Shown here piece after piece: positions 24,725-33,899 of a stretch of 64,000 nucleotides of DNA. The notes beneath the pieces are model-generated. The model was not told where the DNA came from. It worked only from the letters and a program-made list of their open reading frames with translations, and ran no database searches. This DNA is from Tistrella mobilis (lineage in GTDB: Bacteria; Pseudomonadota; Alphaproteobacteria; Tistrellales; Tistrellaceae): assembly GCF_041468085.1 (NCBI RefSeq), contig NZ_CP121017.1, positions 1,219,501 to 1,283,500 of the forward strand. Reading direction: 5' to 3'. The position numbers and the translations under genes are program-made. The first letter of the stretch is position 1. The number at the start of each line of letters is the position of its first letter.

Positions 24725-25702
24725 ATGGATATCGGCGTGAACAAGGTTGCGCGACGCGACCGGCTGATCGGGCGTGGCATCAAGTTCCGCCATCTGCGGG
24801 TGCTGGCAGAGCTTCTGGACACGCCGCAGGTCAGTGCGGCGGCCGCCCGGCTGAACATGACCCAGCCCACCGCCTCGCGCCTGCTGGCCGAGGCGGAAGC
24901 CATTGTCGGCGTGCCCTTGTATGAACGCCATCCGCGGGGAATCCGCCTGACCGTGATGGGGTTGACCCTGGCCGACCGCGCCCGGCGCCTGCTGCGGGAT
25001 CTGGATCAGACCGATCGCGAGATAGAGGAGATGGGCCGCGGCACCCGCGGCACCGTCAATATCGGCGCAGTGACGGGGCCGGCGCTGGAGATCATTCTGC
25101 CGGTGATTCGTCAGCTGCGCGTGACCCATCCCGACATCCGGGTCAATGTTTCGGTCGACCTGTCGGACAAGCTGGCCGGGGAGCTTCTGGCGGGGGATGT
25201 GGATTTCTACATCGGCCGCCTGCCGGCCGACCGGGATCCGCGGAGCTTCGTGATCCGCACCATCGGCGAGGAACCCCTGAGCCTGGTGGTCCGCAAGGGC
25301 CATCCGCTGACCCGCAAGGCGGCCCTCACGCTGGAAGACTGCGTCGCCTATGACTGGATCCTGCAGCCCCAGGGCGGGCTGATGCGGACCACGGTCGAAG
25401 CCTATGTGCTCAGCCGCGGATGTACCCTGCCGGATCGGGTACTGGGCACCTCGTCGATCCTGCTGACGCTGGCCCTGATCGCCAGTTCCAACGGCATCGG
25501 CACGCTGGCGCGCACCGTGGCGCGGTTCTATGCCGATCACGAAGGCATGGGCATGGGCATCGTCACCCTGCCGGTGGCCGAGGATATGCGGGTGACGCCC
25601 TATGCCCTGATCCGATCGCGCGATGTCAGCCCGACGCCCGCGGCGCAGACCCTGCTCGGCATGATCCACGAACGCATCGACAGCCTGGTTCCGCCGGTCT
25701 GA
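24725..25702 (+). CDS. gbpR: LysR-family regulator of the sugar operon (GbpR-type)
   Basis: A 325-residue LysR regulator. The N-terminal helix-turn-helix runs through FRHLRVLAELLDTPQVSAAAARLNMTQPTASRLLAE (recognition helix in LNMTQPTASR). The effector domain starts near residue 110 (GTVNIGAVTGPALEIILP) and continues to the C-terminus. In Agrobacterium the divergent GbpR regulates chvE in response to sugar, and gene position and similarity match that model. Its start (ATG 24725) follows AGGAAGGGG. The inverted repeats in the shared promoter are its probable sites. Confidence 0.85.
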   Translation: MDIGVNKVARRDRLIGRGIKFRHLRVLAELLDTPQVSAAAARLNMTQPTASRLLAEAEAIVGVPLYERHPRGIRLTVMGLTLADRARRLLRDLDQTDREIEEMGRGTRGTVNIGAVTGPALEIILPVIRQLRVTHPDIRVNVSVDLSDKLAGELLAGDVDFYIGRLPADRDPRSFVIRTIGEEPLSLVVRKGHPLTRKAALTLEDCVAYDWILQPQGGLMRTTVEAYVLSRGCTLPDRVLGTSSILLTLALIASSNGIGTLARTVARFYADHEGMGMGIVTLPVAEDMRVTPYALIRSRDVSPTPAAQTLLGMIHERIDSLVPPV

Positions 25703-25729
25703 CAGATCCGGCGCGGCCGGCTTGACCCG

Positions 25730-25766
25730 ATTACTGAATCAGATTAATTTAATCTCATTCAGTAAT
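25730..25766. promoter_or_regulatory. 37-bp palindromic operator for the TetR gene
   Basis: A dyad centred at 25748 in which 17 of 18 base pairs are complementary. The outer arm is ATTACTGAAT/ATTCAGTAAT and the inner arm AGATTAA/TTAATCT, with the mismatch at 25740/25756. It is the only AT-rich stretch here and ends 11 bp before the TetR start, so the regulator very likely represses itself through it. Confidence 0.85.
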
Positions 25767-25777
25767 GGAGGCCGCCC

Positions 25778-26401
25778 ATGGCACGCCCGCGCAAGGACCA
25801 GGCGATCGACATTCCCGGCCGGGCGGTGGTCGAAACCATCCGCCTGCTGGAGGACCGCGAGCCCATGGCGCTGACCATGGCCGAGGTCGCGGCCGCCATC
25901 GGCTGCAGCGCGCCTGCGCTCTACAACCATTTCCGCAACCGCGATGCCCTGCTCCGGGCGGTCCATGACGAAGGCTTCCGGCGGCTCTACGACACCAAGC
26001 TCGCCGTCGCCGCCCGCACGGCCGGCGATGCGGTGGCGCGGCTGCGCGAGGGCGGGCTTGCCTATCTCGCCTTCGCCGCGGAACATCCGGCGCTCTACCG
26101 CCTGATGTTCGCGCCCCCGCCGCTGCCGGATCTTGCCGGCGATCCCTTCGCGGCCGATCCGGGCATGACCTCGCTCACCCTGCTCAGGGGGGCGGTAGAG
26201 GCGGTGCAGGCCGAAGGGCTGCTGCCCGGGCGCGATCCCGGGCTGGTCGCCTTCACCCTCTGGTCGGCGGTGCATGGCGCCGCCTCCCTCATCGCCGCCG
26301 GCCGCGCACCGGCCCGGGGCGAGACCGCGGCGGTGCTCTGCCGGGGCGTCGTCGACACCATTATGGGGTTGATCCTGGGGAACGGCCACCCCGACGGCTG
26401 A
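25778..26401 (+). CDS. TetR/AcrR-family repressor
   Basis: A 207-residue TetR regulator. The DNA-binding domain covers residues 10-58, with the helix-turn-helix TMAEVAAAIGCSAPALYNHFRNRDALL. The C-terminal half resembles the WHG-type ligand domain (AFAAEHPALYRLMFAP). ATG 25778 is preceded by GGAGG (25767-25771), directly after the 37-bp palindrome. It is followed by a membrane-anchored protein of unknown function 62 bp downstream, which may be its target. The ligand is unknown. Confidence 0.9.
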   Translation: MARPRKDQAIDIPGRAVVETIRLLEDREPMALTMAEVAAAIGCSAPALYNHFRNRDALLRAVHDEGFRRLYDTKLAVAARTAGDAVARLREGGLAYLAFAAEHPALYRLMFAPPPLPDLAGDPFAADPGMTSLTLLRGAVEAVQAEGLLPGRDPGLVAFTLWSAVHGAASLIAAGRAPARGETAAVLCRGVVDTIMGLILGNGHPDG

Positions 26402-26463
26402 TCAATCTTTCCCACCCATCCATGCATCACCCGCCGGCCGATGACGGCGGGGAAGGGGGCTTT

Positions 26464-27318
26464 ATGCGCAGACTCTGGCGAACCGCGGCCCTGGTGGCCG
26501 GCGGCGTGGTGGCGGCCGTGCTGATCGCGGTGCTGATCGGCAGCTGGCGGACCGGGGCGGAGATTGCCGCCCATGTCGACCGGGTGCGGGCGGCGGCCCG
26601 GGCCGCCATGCCGCCGGATCCCGATGCCGCGGCACTGGCGGCCCTGCCGGCGCCGGTCCGGGCCTATCTCCGCTTCACCTTCCCCGACGGCCCGCCCGTC
26701 GGCGTGCAGCTGGTGGAGATGGAGATGGCGGGCGATTTCCGCCGGCCGCGCACCGAGGGCTTTGCCCCCACCACCGCCAGCCAGACCGTGGCGGTGGGGG
26801 TGCCGGCGCTCGCCTTCGCCGCCCGCACGCCGATCCTGCCCGGCATTCACGCCCGCGCCTGGGATGCTTTCGCCGACGGCCGGATGGAGATGAAGGCCCG
26901 GATCCTGGGCCTCGTCACCGTGGTCGACGAGACCGGCTCGCCCGAACTCGACCGGATCTCGCTCAGGCGCTGGCTGCTGGAAAGCCCGCTCTACCCCATG
27001 GCCCTGCTGCCCGGCGGGCCGGTCGTCTGGCAGCCGATCGACGACAGCCACGCCCGGGCGGTGGTCACCTCCGGCGGCCAGACCGCCTCGCTCGTCGCCG
27101 CTTTCCGGCCCGATGGCAGCCTCGCCAGCTTCGCGGCCGAAGAGGATGGCGACCTCACCACCCCCTATCACGGCTCGGGCGAGCATGTGACCCGCGAAGA
27201 CTATCAGCGGGTCGGGGCTATGATGCTGCCTATGGCCTTCACCATCTCGCGCGCCGCGGGCGGCCGCATCCTGCCCTTCTGGCGCGGGCGGGTGACGCAG
27301 ATCGCCTTCCGGGACTAG
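26464..27318 (+). CDS. membrane-anchored protein of unknown function (DUF6544/DUF6920-like)
   Basis: A 284-residue protein with an N-terminal transmembrane helix (about residues 8-31, ALVAGGVVAAVLIAVLIGSW) and a soluble domain rich in Trp, Pro and charged residues. The segment LPAPVRAYLRFTFPDG resembles the start of DUF6544/DUF6920 proteins. The start at 26464 follows GGAAGGGGG. The end overlaps the convergent enoyl-CoA hydratase by 4 bp. It is probably co-transcribed with the TetR gene. No catalytic motif is recognisable. Confidence 0.65.
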   Translation: MRRLWRTAALVAGGVVAAVLIAVLIGSWRTGAEIAAHVDRVRAAARAAMPPDPDAAALAALPAPVRAYLRFTFPDGPPVGVQLVEMEMAGDFRRPRTEGFAPTTASQTVAVGVPALAFAARTPILPGIHARAWDAFADGRMEMKARILGLVTVVDETGSPELDRISLRRWLLESPLYPMALLPGGPVVWQPIDDSHARAVVTSGGQTASLVAAFRPDGSLASFAAEEDGDLTTPYHGSGEHVTREDYQRVGAMMLPMAFTISRAAGGRILPFWRGRVTQIAFRD

Positions 27319-28061
27319 ATCCCACGCTTCAGAAACCGCCGTATCGCCGCCCGGGCCGCCTCGGTGCGGGCCAGCTCCGCCACATGGCGCATTTCGGCGG
27401 CATAGCCCTCGACCAGCGGCAGATCCTCCACCTCGGACAGGCAGGCGAGGGCATGGGCGACCGCCACGGGGTCCTTAGCCGCGATCTCGGCGGCGAGGGT
27501 CCGGGCCGCCGGCAGCAGGGCCTCGGGCGCCAGCACCGGCTCGATCGCGCCGCGCCGCGCCAGCTCTGCCGCCGGCATCGGCCGGCCGGTCAGCAGCAGC
27601 CGGGCGACGGTGGCATGGCCCAGCAGCCGCATGGCGTGACGGGCGCCGCCCAGCATGCCGACATCGATTTCGGGCAGGCCGATGGTGGCGGTTTCCGAGG
27701 CCAGGATCACATCGGCGCAGATCGCGATGCCGAGCCCCGCGCCCAGCGCCGGACCGTTGATCGCGGCGATCCAGGGCGTGCGCCGGCCGGTCAGCGCCTG
27801 GTAGAGCGCCACCCCCCGCGAGGACGGGCCGGGGCGCTCCGCCTCGATCGCATCCAGCTCCTGCCCCAGATCGAGCCCGGCCGAGAAGCAGCGCCCGGCG
27901 CCGGTCAGCACCACCGCCCGGATGTCCGGGTGGGCATCGACCTCGGCCACCAGCCCGATCAGCCGGTCGAGTTCCGCCGCACCCAGCGCATTGACCGGCG
28001 GCCGGTCGAGGGTGATGGTGGCGATCGGGCCGTCGCGGGTCAGGCGGATGGTGTCGGTCAT
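27315..28061 (-). CDS. enoyl-CoA hydratase/isomerase family protein
   Basis: A 248-residue crotonase-fold enzyme. Landmarks are PPVNALGAAELDRL, the oxyanion segment VVLTGAGRCFSAGLDL and NGPALGAGLGIAICADVILASETATIGLPEIDVGMLGG. The position of the classical second catalytic Glu of hydratases is occupied by EIDVG, so a hydratase or isomerase role is possible. Single crotonase domain, normal length. It is divergent from the LysR gene at 28157, with 95 bp between, which suggests regulation by it. Confidence 0.85.
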   Translation of the reverse strand: MTDTIRLTRDGPIATITLDRPPVNALGAAELDRLIGLVAEVDAHPDIRAVVLTGAGRCFSAGLDLGQELDAIEAERPGPSSRGVALYQALTGRRTPWIAAINGPALGAGLGIAICADVILASETATIGLPEIDVGMLGGARHAMRLLGHATVARLLLTGRPMPAAELARRGAIEPVLAPEALLPAARTLAAEIAAKDPVAVAHALACLSEVEDLPLVEGYAAEMRHVAELARTEAARAAIRRFLKRGI

Positions 28062-28156
28062 CGGGCGTTCCTCCGGGTGCGTCTGTCGCGCAGTTCATGA
28101 CCGGTCATTGGAGAGCATCCGCGTCGTGCCGGCAATCCTGTCCGGAGGCAGATCCC

Positions 28157-29071
28157 ATGACCCCGACCGTTCAGGGGGCGGAGTACGCCCAGCTCGTCGC
28201 CTTCGTCGCGGTCGCCGACCAGGCGGGTTTCAGCCGCGCGGCCGAGAAGCTGGGTGTCACGCCCTCGGCCCTCAGCCAGACGATCCGTGCCCTGGAAGAG
28301 CGGCTGGGCGTGCAGCTTCTGAACCGCACCACCCGCAGCGTCGCCACCACGCCTGCGGGGGCGGCGCTGCTGGAACGCCTGCGCCCGGCCATGGCCGAAA
28401 TCGGCGATGCGGTCTCGGGCGCCGCCCGGGCGGGCGGGCGCGTCGCGGGCACGGTGCGGGTTCATGCCGCACGGGTCGCGGCCGAACGGCGTATCCTGCC
28501 GATGCTGCCGGCCTTCCATGCCGCCCATCCGGATGTGGTGATCGACCTGACCGTCGATGATGCGGTGGTCGATCTGGTCGCCGGCGGTTTCGACCTTGCC
28601 ATCCGCCCGGGCGAAGTGGTGGAGAAGGACATGATCGCGGTCAGGCTTGGCGGCGAACACCGCCAGATGCCGGTGGCGACGCCCGATTTCATCGCCCGCC
28701 ACGGCCGGCCCGAAACCCCGGAAGCGCTGACCGGTTTCGACTGCATCCGCTGGCGCTGGAGCGGGCGCAGCCTGCCTTATGACTGGGAGTTCCACCGGGC
28801 CGACGGCTGGTTCGCGGTCTCGGTCGAAGGGCCGCTGATCCTGGACGACCGGCGGCTGATGCTCGATGCCTGCCTCTCAGGCATCGGTATCGCCTTCCTG
28901 ACCGACGAGGAGGCGGGGCCGTATCTTGCCGACGGCCGGCTGGTCGCGATGCTCAAGCCCTGGTGTGCGCCCTATCCGGGCTTCTTCCTGTGCTATCCGC
29001 GCCAGCGCCGCATGCCGCCGGCCATGCGCGCCGTCATCGACGCCCTGCGCGCCGCCAGTGCGATTGTGTAG
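28157..29071 (+). CDS. LysR-family transcriptional regulator
   Basis: A 304-residue LysR protein of the CrgA/PA group. The helix-turn-helix is in [38 protein letters not shown] (residues 23-60), followed by a type 2 periplasmic-binding effector domain. ATG 28157 is the standard family start (short N-terminus before [12 protein letters not shown]). LysR genes of this group often sit next to a short-chain dehydrogenase that they control, and such a gene is found downstream (29182). The other candidate target is the divergent crotonase. Confidence 0.87.
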   Translation: MTPTVQGAEYAQLVAFVAVADQAGFSRAAEKLGVTPSALSQTIRALEERLGVQLLNRTTRSVATTPAGAALLERLRPAMAEIGDAVSGAARAGGRVAGTVRVHAARVAAERRILPMLPAFHAAHPDVVIDLTVDDAVVDLVAGGFDLAIRPGEVVEKDMIAVRLGGEHRQMPVATPDFIARHGRPETPEALTGFDCIRWRWSGRSLPYDWEFHRADGWFAVSVEGPLILDDRRLMLDACLSGIGIAFLTDEEAGPYLADGRLVAMLKPWCAPYPGFFLCYPRQRRMPPAMRAVIDALRAASAIV

Positions 29072-29181
29072 CCGGACTTAAAAGTCCTGGTCATTCCAGC
29101 CTGATTATGTCCGACGGCCTGCCATGTCATCTCTCTCCCAGGAGCAACGGCCTTCAGGGTCGCCCTCAGGAGATGACAGTC

Positions 29182-29760
29182 ATGACCATCACCCCCATCG
29201 ACGGCATCGCCGGCAAGGTTGTCCTGGTCACCGGCGCCAGCAGCGGCATCGGTGAGGCCACCGCCCGGCTGCTGGCCGCGGCCGGCGCGATCGTGATTGC
29301 CGGCGCGCGCCGGCTGGACCGGTTGCAGCGCCTGGCCGACGAATGGGACCGGATGATCGATGTGAACATCCGCGGCGTGCTCCACGGCATCGCCGCCGTG
29401 CTGCCGGTGATGACGGCGCAGGGCTTCGGCCAGGTGATCAACGTCTCCTCGATCGGCGGCCATGCGGTCAGCCCGACCGCCGCGGTCTATTGCGCCACCA
29501 AATATGCGGTGCGGGCGATCTCCGACGGCCTCCGGCAGGAAACCGACCGGCTGCGGGTGACGGTGATCTCGCCCGGCGTGGTGACCTCGGAACTGGCCGA
29601 GACCATCACCGACGACACTGCCCGCAACGCCATGGCCGCCTTCCGGGCGGTGGCGATCCCGCCCGAAGCGATCGCCCGGGCGATTCGCTTCGCCATCACC
29701 CGGCCCGATGACGTCGACACCAGCGAGATCGTCATCCGCCCGACCGCCAGCCCGCATTGA
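29182..29760 (+). CDS. short-chain dehydrogenase/reductase with apparent internal deletion
   Basis: A 192-residue SDR, about 50 residues shorter than the classical 245. The N-terminal cofactor motif is present ([15 protein letters not shown]), and the catalytic Ser and Tyr-x3-Lys are present (NVSSIGGH and [11 protein letters not shown]). However, the protein jumps directly from [10 protein letters not shown] to [15 protein letters not shown], so the Asp-containing DVT strand and the NNAG motif that normally lie between are missing, and the frame is kept. ATG 29182 is preferred over 29173 because of CAGGAG at 29167-29172. The product may be inactive. Confidence 0.8.
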   Translation: MTITPIDGIAGKVVLVTGASSGIGEATARLLAAAGAIVIAGARRLDRLQRLADEWDRMIDVNIRGVLHGIAAVLPVMTAQGFGQVINVSSIGGHAVSPTAAVYCATKYAVRAISDGLRQETDRLRVTVISPGVVTSELAETITDDTARNAMAAFRAVAIPPEAIARAIRFAITRPDDVDTSEIVIRPTASPH

Positions 29761-29781
29761 TGGGCCAGCCCGTATTGATGA
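29746..29781. repeat. 18-bp tandem duplication spanning the SDR stop
   Basis: GCCAGCCCGCATTGATGG (29746-29763) is followed by GCCAGCCCGTATTGATGA (29764-29781). The first copy contains the SDR stop TGA, and the second lies in the leader of the next gene. Confidence 0.88.
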
Positions 29782-29792
29782 AGAGAAGACCG

Positions 29793-30110
29793 ATGCGCCG
29801 CCTCATCGCCGCCGGCCTGCTGCTGCTGACCTCGACCGCCCTTGCAGGGGAGACGACATCCATGACCGCCACGGATCCGCACCCTTACATTGGCATGTGG
29901 GTGACCGAAGACGGCCGCATCCGTCACGAACTGCGCGCCGACGGCCGCTATGTCGAGGCGCGCGGCAGCCGCGAGGCGGCCTATCAGGGCCGCTACACGA
30001 TCACCGGCGACCATATCGACTATGTCGACGACACCGGCTTCACGGCCGACGGCGATTTCATCGACGGCGTGCTCTACCACGCCGGCATGATCCTCTACCG
30101 TCGGCCATGA
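29793..30110 (+). CDS. small exported protein of the Atu4866 family
   Basis: A 105-residue protein with a signal peptide (MRRLIAAGLLLLTSTALAG) and a mature part that matches the Agrobacterium Atu4866 family: PYIGMWVTEDGRIRHELRADGRYVEARG, then AYQGRYTITGDHIDYVDDTGFTADGDF. The family is small and beta-rich, of unknown function, and often near SDR and LysR genes as here. ATG 29793 is chosen because AGAGAAG lies upstream; ATG 29778 would add five residues. The stop is 12 bp from the convergent nitH stop. Confidence 0.75.
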   Translation: MRRLIAAGLLLLTSTALAGETTSMTATDPHPYIGMWVTEDGRIRHELRADGRYVEARGSREAAYQGRYTITGDHIDYVDDTGFTADGDFIDGVLYHAGMILYRRP

Positions 30111-30122
30111 CGGATCAACGCC

Positions 30123-31403
30123 CTATCCGGCGCGGCGAACCTCCGCCGTGCCGGCCGTGATGCGGTCGGCCAGATAGCGGGCGTCGCGATCGATGCCTGA
30201 GAACCGTCCCGATCCCCAGCTGTGCAGCCAGGGCAGGCCCAGGAAATACACCCCCGGCTCGGCCGTGACGCCGCGATGGTGGACCGGATGGCCGGCGCCG
30301 TTGAACACCGGTGCGTCGAGCCAGTGGAAATCCGGCCGGAAGCCGATGCACCAGATGATCGCACCGATACCGGCCGTATCGAGGTCGAGGCTTTCGGGCT
30401 CGTGCTCCGGCACCCAGACCGGTTCGTAGACCGAGGGCGGTGGGGCATCGATGCCCCGGTCGGCGATGTAGCGGTCGATCGAGGCATTGATGCCGTTATA
30501 GACCCGGTCGGCCGCATCCAGCGCCTCGCGGAGCGTGGGGGCGAAGCGCAGCCGGGTGCCGTCCAGATCCCGGAGCAGGCCATAAAGGGCCATGCCTTCC
30601 AGGGCGAAGCGCCTGAGATCGATGTCGCGGCCGCCATCGCGGCCGGTGACATAGTGATTGGTGTTGTCGCGCACGCCCTCTTTCAGCGGGTGGCGTTCGA
30701 CCGGCATGTCGTAATAGCCCATCTCGGCCAGCCAGGTGACGACGTCGCGGCCGCGATAGAACCGGGCGCAGCGCGGCGCATCCCCCACCGCCAGATGAAC
30801 CTTGCGGCCGGCGAGATGCAGATCCTCGGCGATCTGGGCGCCGGACTGGCCGGAGCCGACCACCAGCACCGCGCCATCGGGCAGGCTGTCGGGGTTGCGG
30901 TAATCGGCCGAATGGATCTGGCGGATGCCGGCCGGCAGGCGTTCGGCAAAGCGCGGCACGATCGGCATATGATAGCCGCCCGAGGCGGCGACCACCTGAT
31001 CGGCGGTGAAACTGCCGGCCGATGTCGCGACGGTGAAGCCGCCCTCGGCCCGGCGCGACACTTTCAGCACCGCCGTGTTCTCCAGCAGCGGCGGGTCCAG
31101 CTTGTCGCGGAAGCGGGCGAGCCAGTCCAGGATTTCGCCCTTTTTCATGAAGCCGTCGGGGTCGTCGCCGTCGTAAGGGTGGCCGGGCAGGTCGCACTGC
31201 CAGTTGGGGGTGACCAGGCAGAAACTGTCCCAGCGCTGGTCGCGCCAGGCATGCATGGCGGTCTTCTTCTCGAACACCAGATGGTCGATACCCCGGGCCT
31301 TGAGATGCCAGGACAGGGTCAGCCCGGCCTGGCCGCCGCCGATGATGGCGACCTCCAGATGGCGGGGCGTCGAGAGGTGGGGGGCGGGAGAGAGATGGTT
31401 CAT
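30123..31403 (-). CDS. nitH: flavin-dependent oxidoreductase of the Nit1C cluster (MSMEG_0569 type)
   Basis: A 426-residue FAD/NAD(P)H monooxygenase-like protein. The FAD-binding GxGxxG is in [17 protein letters not shown], and a second NAD(P)H-binding motif is in [17 protein letters not shown] (about residue 170). The extended N-terminus and the motif [29 protein letters not shown] identify the MSMEG_0569 family that occurs only in Nit1C clusters. ATG 31403 is preferred over GTG 31412 because GGAG lies eight bases before it. It is the last gene of the cluster and presumably oxidises an intermediate of the nitrile/cyanide route. The reaction is not established. Confidence 0.87.
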   Translation of the reverse strand: MNHLSPAPHLSTPRHLEVAIIGGGQAGLTLSWHLKARGIDHLVFEKKTAMHAWRDQRWDSFCLVTPNWQCDLPGHPYDGDDPDGFMKKGEILDWLARFRDKLDPPLLENTAVLKVSRRAEGGFTVATSAGSFTADQVVAASGGYHMPIVPRFAERLPAGIRQIHSADYRNPDSLPDGAVLVVGSGQSGAQIAEDLHLAGRKVHLAVGDAPRCARFYRGRDVVTWLAEMGYYDMPVERHPLKEGVRDNTNHYVTGRDGGRDIDLRRFALEGMALYGLLRDLDGTRLRFAPTLREALDAADRVYNGINASIDRYIADRGIDAPPPSVYEPVWVPEHEPESLDLDTAGIGAIIWCIGFRPDFHWLDAPVFNGAGHPVHHRGVTAEPGVYFLGLPWLHSWGSGRFSGIDRDARYLADRITAGTAEVRRAG

Positions 31404-31408
31404 CCGGG

Positions 31409-31705
31409 TCACTCCGCAGGGTCGTCGAACCGTTCGACGCGCACCCGCGCGCCGGTGGTGGTGGCAAAGCGCGCGCAGCCGGCCTCGATCCGGTCGAGCT
31501 GGCCCATGGCGCGCGAACAGGGAAAGCCATAGCGGGCCTGCACGCGGTCGCTCGCCTCGGTCAGGGCGGTGCGGGCGCGGGTGCGGAAATCGGCAAGGGC
31601 ATAGTCGGCACCGGGGGCGAAATGGTCGCGGATCACCAGCGATGGCGAATAGCAGCGCTCCACGGCGCCGTCGGGCCAGCGGATGGTGAAGGTCATCTCG
31701 GGCAT
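31409..31705 (-). CDS. nitG: small Nit1C protein, nitrogen-starvation response family (MSMEG_0570 type)
   Basis: A 98-residue protein. The family pattern is [29 protein letters not shown] followed by a Arg/Ala-rich helix and [17 protein letters not shown]. It is found only in Nit1C clusters, where it is called a nitrogen-starvation response protein because of the cyanobacterial homologue; its biochemical role is unknown. The ribosome-binding site AAGGGGG supports ATG 31705. It overlaps the glycosyltransferase end by 13 bp and is followed by nitH. The gene letter follows its position in the nitB-H order and is tentative. Confidence 0.82.
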   Translation of the reverse strand: MPEMTFTIRWPDGAVERCYSPSLVIRDHFAPGADYALADFRTRARTALTEASDRVQARYGFPCSRAMGQLDRIEAGCARFATTTGARVRVERFDDPAE

Positions 31706-32883
31706 GGCATCCCCCTTGGGGTGGCGGTTTCGTGCAGCAGGCGCCATTGGGCGAGATGGGCCATGGCGGTGCGGCGCCAGTCGTGACGGGCGGCGACCCG
31801 ATAGCCGCCGGCGATCAGCCGGCTGCGCAGCGGCTCGACCAGCGAGACCAGCATGGCATCGGCGATCGAGGCGACGGAGTGGGGGTCGCACCAGACCGCC
31901 TCGTCGGCGGCCAGATGTTCGGTAAAGGGCGGGATGGTCGCGGTCACCACCGGCAGACCGGCGGCCATGGCCTCGATCACCGCCAGGCCGAAGCCCTCGT
32001 TGAGCGAGGGGAAGACCAGCGTGTCGGCGATCCGATAGAGCGCCGGCATCTCGGCATGATCCAGCCTGCCGGTCACCACCACCGCGCTGGCCGGCAGGCG
32101 ACAGGCGCTGCGTGCGGCTTCGAAACGGGCGCGATAGCTGTCGTGATCCAGCACCGAGGCGCCGCCGGCGATCACCAGCCGGGCGCGCGGCTTCAGCCGC
32201 CGGACCTGGGCGAAGGCCTGAAGGATGGCGATGCTGTTCTTGCGCGCCTCGATGCCGCCGACCGACAGGAAGACCGGGCCCGCCCCCAGGCCGAAACGCT
32301 GCCGCAGCCCCGCCTCCCGTCCATCCGGATCGGGGGAGAAGCGGGTCATGTCGACGCCGTTGCCGACCACGGTCGCCTGCCGGCCGAAGCGCCGGGCCAG
32401 TTCGTCCGCCCAGACCCTTGAGACCACGAACAGTTCATCGGCGCCGCGGATCGACCGTGCCTCCAGTGCGTCCACCCGGTCGTCGCCGAAGCGGTCGACA
32501 TGATGGACGGTGCGCATCGCCCGGCCGATCAGGCCGCGATCCCTGAGTGTGACCAGCGCATTGCCCGAGATGCCGTCCTGGGCGTGAAAGATGTCGAAAT
32601 CGCGGGCGGCGACGTCCTCGAAACAGGCCAGATAGCCGGCGATCCGGCTTTCGACCAGGGCCGCCAGGCCGGGGCCCGCCGGTGCCGGCACCGGAACCGG
32701 CCGGGTGGCGGCCAGCGTCTCGCGAAAGAAGCCGCGGCCGTCGGGATCGGGCGCATGCACCACCGCCTCATGCCCCAGCCGGACCAGGGCATCGGCGAGT
32801 TCGAGCGCGTGGACCACGCCGCCGCGCGGGTTGGTCGAATGGGTGAGCAGCGCGATGCGCAGCGGCCGGTCGGCGGAGATCAC
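31693..32883 (-). CDS. glycosyltransferase of the Nit1C cluster (MSMEG_0565 type, GT4)
   Basis: A 396-residue GT-B glycosyltransferase. The N-terminal domain begins [26 protein letters not shown]. The GT4 C-terminal domain has [19 protein letters not shown], then the EX7E-type motif in [25 protein letters not shown] 32883 overlaps the nitF stop (GTGA) and is preceded by GGGGGAGG. This gene belongs to the conserved cluster in many actinobacteria and alphaproteobacteria but is absent from some, which hints that the final product may be a sugar conjugate. The acceptor and donor are unknown. Confidence 0.85.
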   Translation of the reverse strand: MISADRPLRIALLTHSTNPRGGVVHALELADALVRLGHEAVVHAPDPDGRGFFRETLAATRPVPVPAPAGPGLAALVESRIAGYLACFEDVAARDFDIFHAQDGISGNALVTLRDRGLIGRAMRTVHHVDRFGDDRVDALEARSIRGADELFVVSRVWADELARRFGRQATVVGNGVDMTRFSPDPDGREAGLRQRFGLGAGPVFLSVGGIEARKNSIAILQAFAQVRRLKPRARLVIAGGASVLDHDSYRARFEAARSACRLPASAVVVTGRLDHAEMPALYRIADTLVFPSLNEGFGLAVIEAMAAGLPVVTATIPPFTEHLAADEAVWCDPHSVASIADAMLVSLVEPLRSRLIAGGYRVAARHDWRRTAMAHLAQWRLLHETATPRGMPCPR

Positions 32884-33899
32884 GGCACGGCCTCCCCCAT
32901 ATGGGCGGCGGCAGGCCGGGTGGTGGCAGAGGGTGCGAGCGGGGCGCAGCCGAGCAGGGGAAAGGTGCCGGGGTCGCAGACCACCGCGGTCGAGATGCCG
33001 TCGGTGATCGAGACCACGGAACCGGCATGGATCCGGCCGATCGTGGCGGCGGCGATGTCGCGGTCGGTGAAGCGGCGGATCACCGCGGCCTCGTGTTCGG
33101 GGCTGACTGCCAGCAGATAGCCGAAGCTGGGGAAGGCCTTCAGCCAGCGGGCGGGGGTGGCGCCGGGCGGGCAGGGGATGGCGGTGACGTCTATGGTGAT
33201 CCCGACGCCCGAGCATTCGGCCAGCATTGCCGCCGTCCCCACCACACCCGCCTGGCTGATATCCTTGGCGGCACGGGCGAGCCCGGCTTCGGCGATCGCG
33301 GGCAGCAGGGCCAGATCGCCGCGCAGCCGGTCGGCCGGTGCCCCCAGCGCCGCCTGCCAGTTGTCGAAGGGCGGGCGCCAGGTGCCCCGCAGATCCACCG
33401 CCATCACCAGCCGGTCCCCCGGCCGGGCATCGGCGCTGGTCAGCAGGCGGTGCGCCCGCCCCAGCACGGCCACGGCCAGCTGCGGCTGCGGGGTGGCAAG
33501 ATTGCTGTGGCCGCCGACCACCGGCACGCCATAGCAGCGGGCCGCCGCCTGGAGCCCGTCGAGGATCGCAGCCGCAGTGCCGTCGCCGGGCGACCAGAGG
33601 GCATCGACCACCGCGATCGGCCGGCCGCCCATGGCGGCGATGTCCGACAGGTTGACCATCACCCCGCACCAGCCGGCGAACCAGGGATCGGCGGCGACGA
33701 AACCGTTCATGAAGCCTTCGATCGCGAACAGCAGATGGCCGTCGCCATCGGGGATGGCGGCGCAGTCGTCGCCCACGGGCACCGCGGCGCTACCGGCCCC
33801 GGCCAGGCCAAGACGGCGGGTCACCGCCGCGATATCGGCCTTGGCCGCCAGCCCCGGCGCCCGCGCCAGCTCTGCCGCCAGGGTGTCGAGCGCCGTCAT
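32880..33899 (-). CDS. nitF: AIR-synthase-like ATP-grasp-type protein of Nit1C (sll0787 family)
   Basis: A 339-residue protein of the PurM/AIR-synthase superfamily (ThiL, SelD, HypE relatives). Landmarks are PVGDDCAAIPDGDGHLLFAIEGF (the metal/ATP-binding GDD), VNLSDIAAMGGRP and KDISQAGVVGTAAML. These enzymes phosphorylate or amidate small molecules using ATP, so an ATP-dependent activation step is likely in this pathway. It starts by ATGA overlap with nitE and ends by overlap with the glycosyltransferase. Its substrate is unknown. Confidence 0.87.
   Translation of the reverse strand: MTALDTLAAELARAPGLAAKADIAAVTRRLGLAGAGSAAVPVGDDCAAIPDGDGHLLFAIEGFMNGFVAADPWFAGWCGVMVNLSDIAAMGGRPIAVVDALWSPGDGTAAAILDGLQAAARCYGVPVVGGHSNLATPQPQLAVAVLGRAHRLLTSADARPGDRLVMAVDLRGTWRPPFDNWQAALGAPADRLRGDLALLPAIAEAGLARAAKDISQAGVVGTAAMLAECSGVGITIDVTAIPCPPGATPARWLKAFPSFGYLLAVSPEHEAAVIRRFTDRDIAAATIGRIHAGSVVSITDGISTAVVCDPGTFPLLGCAPLAPSATTRPAAAHMGEAVP

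Noticed and set aside
31404-31412. GTG 31412 as start of nitH
   Set aside because: ATG 31403 has GGAG at eight bases upstream and starts the conserved part; the GTG has no ribosome-binding site at useful distance.
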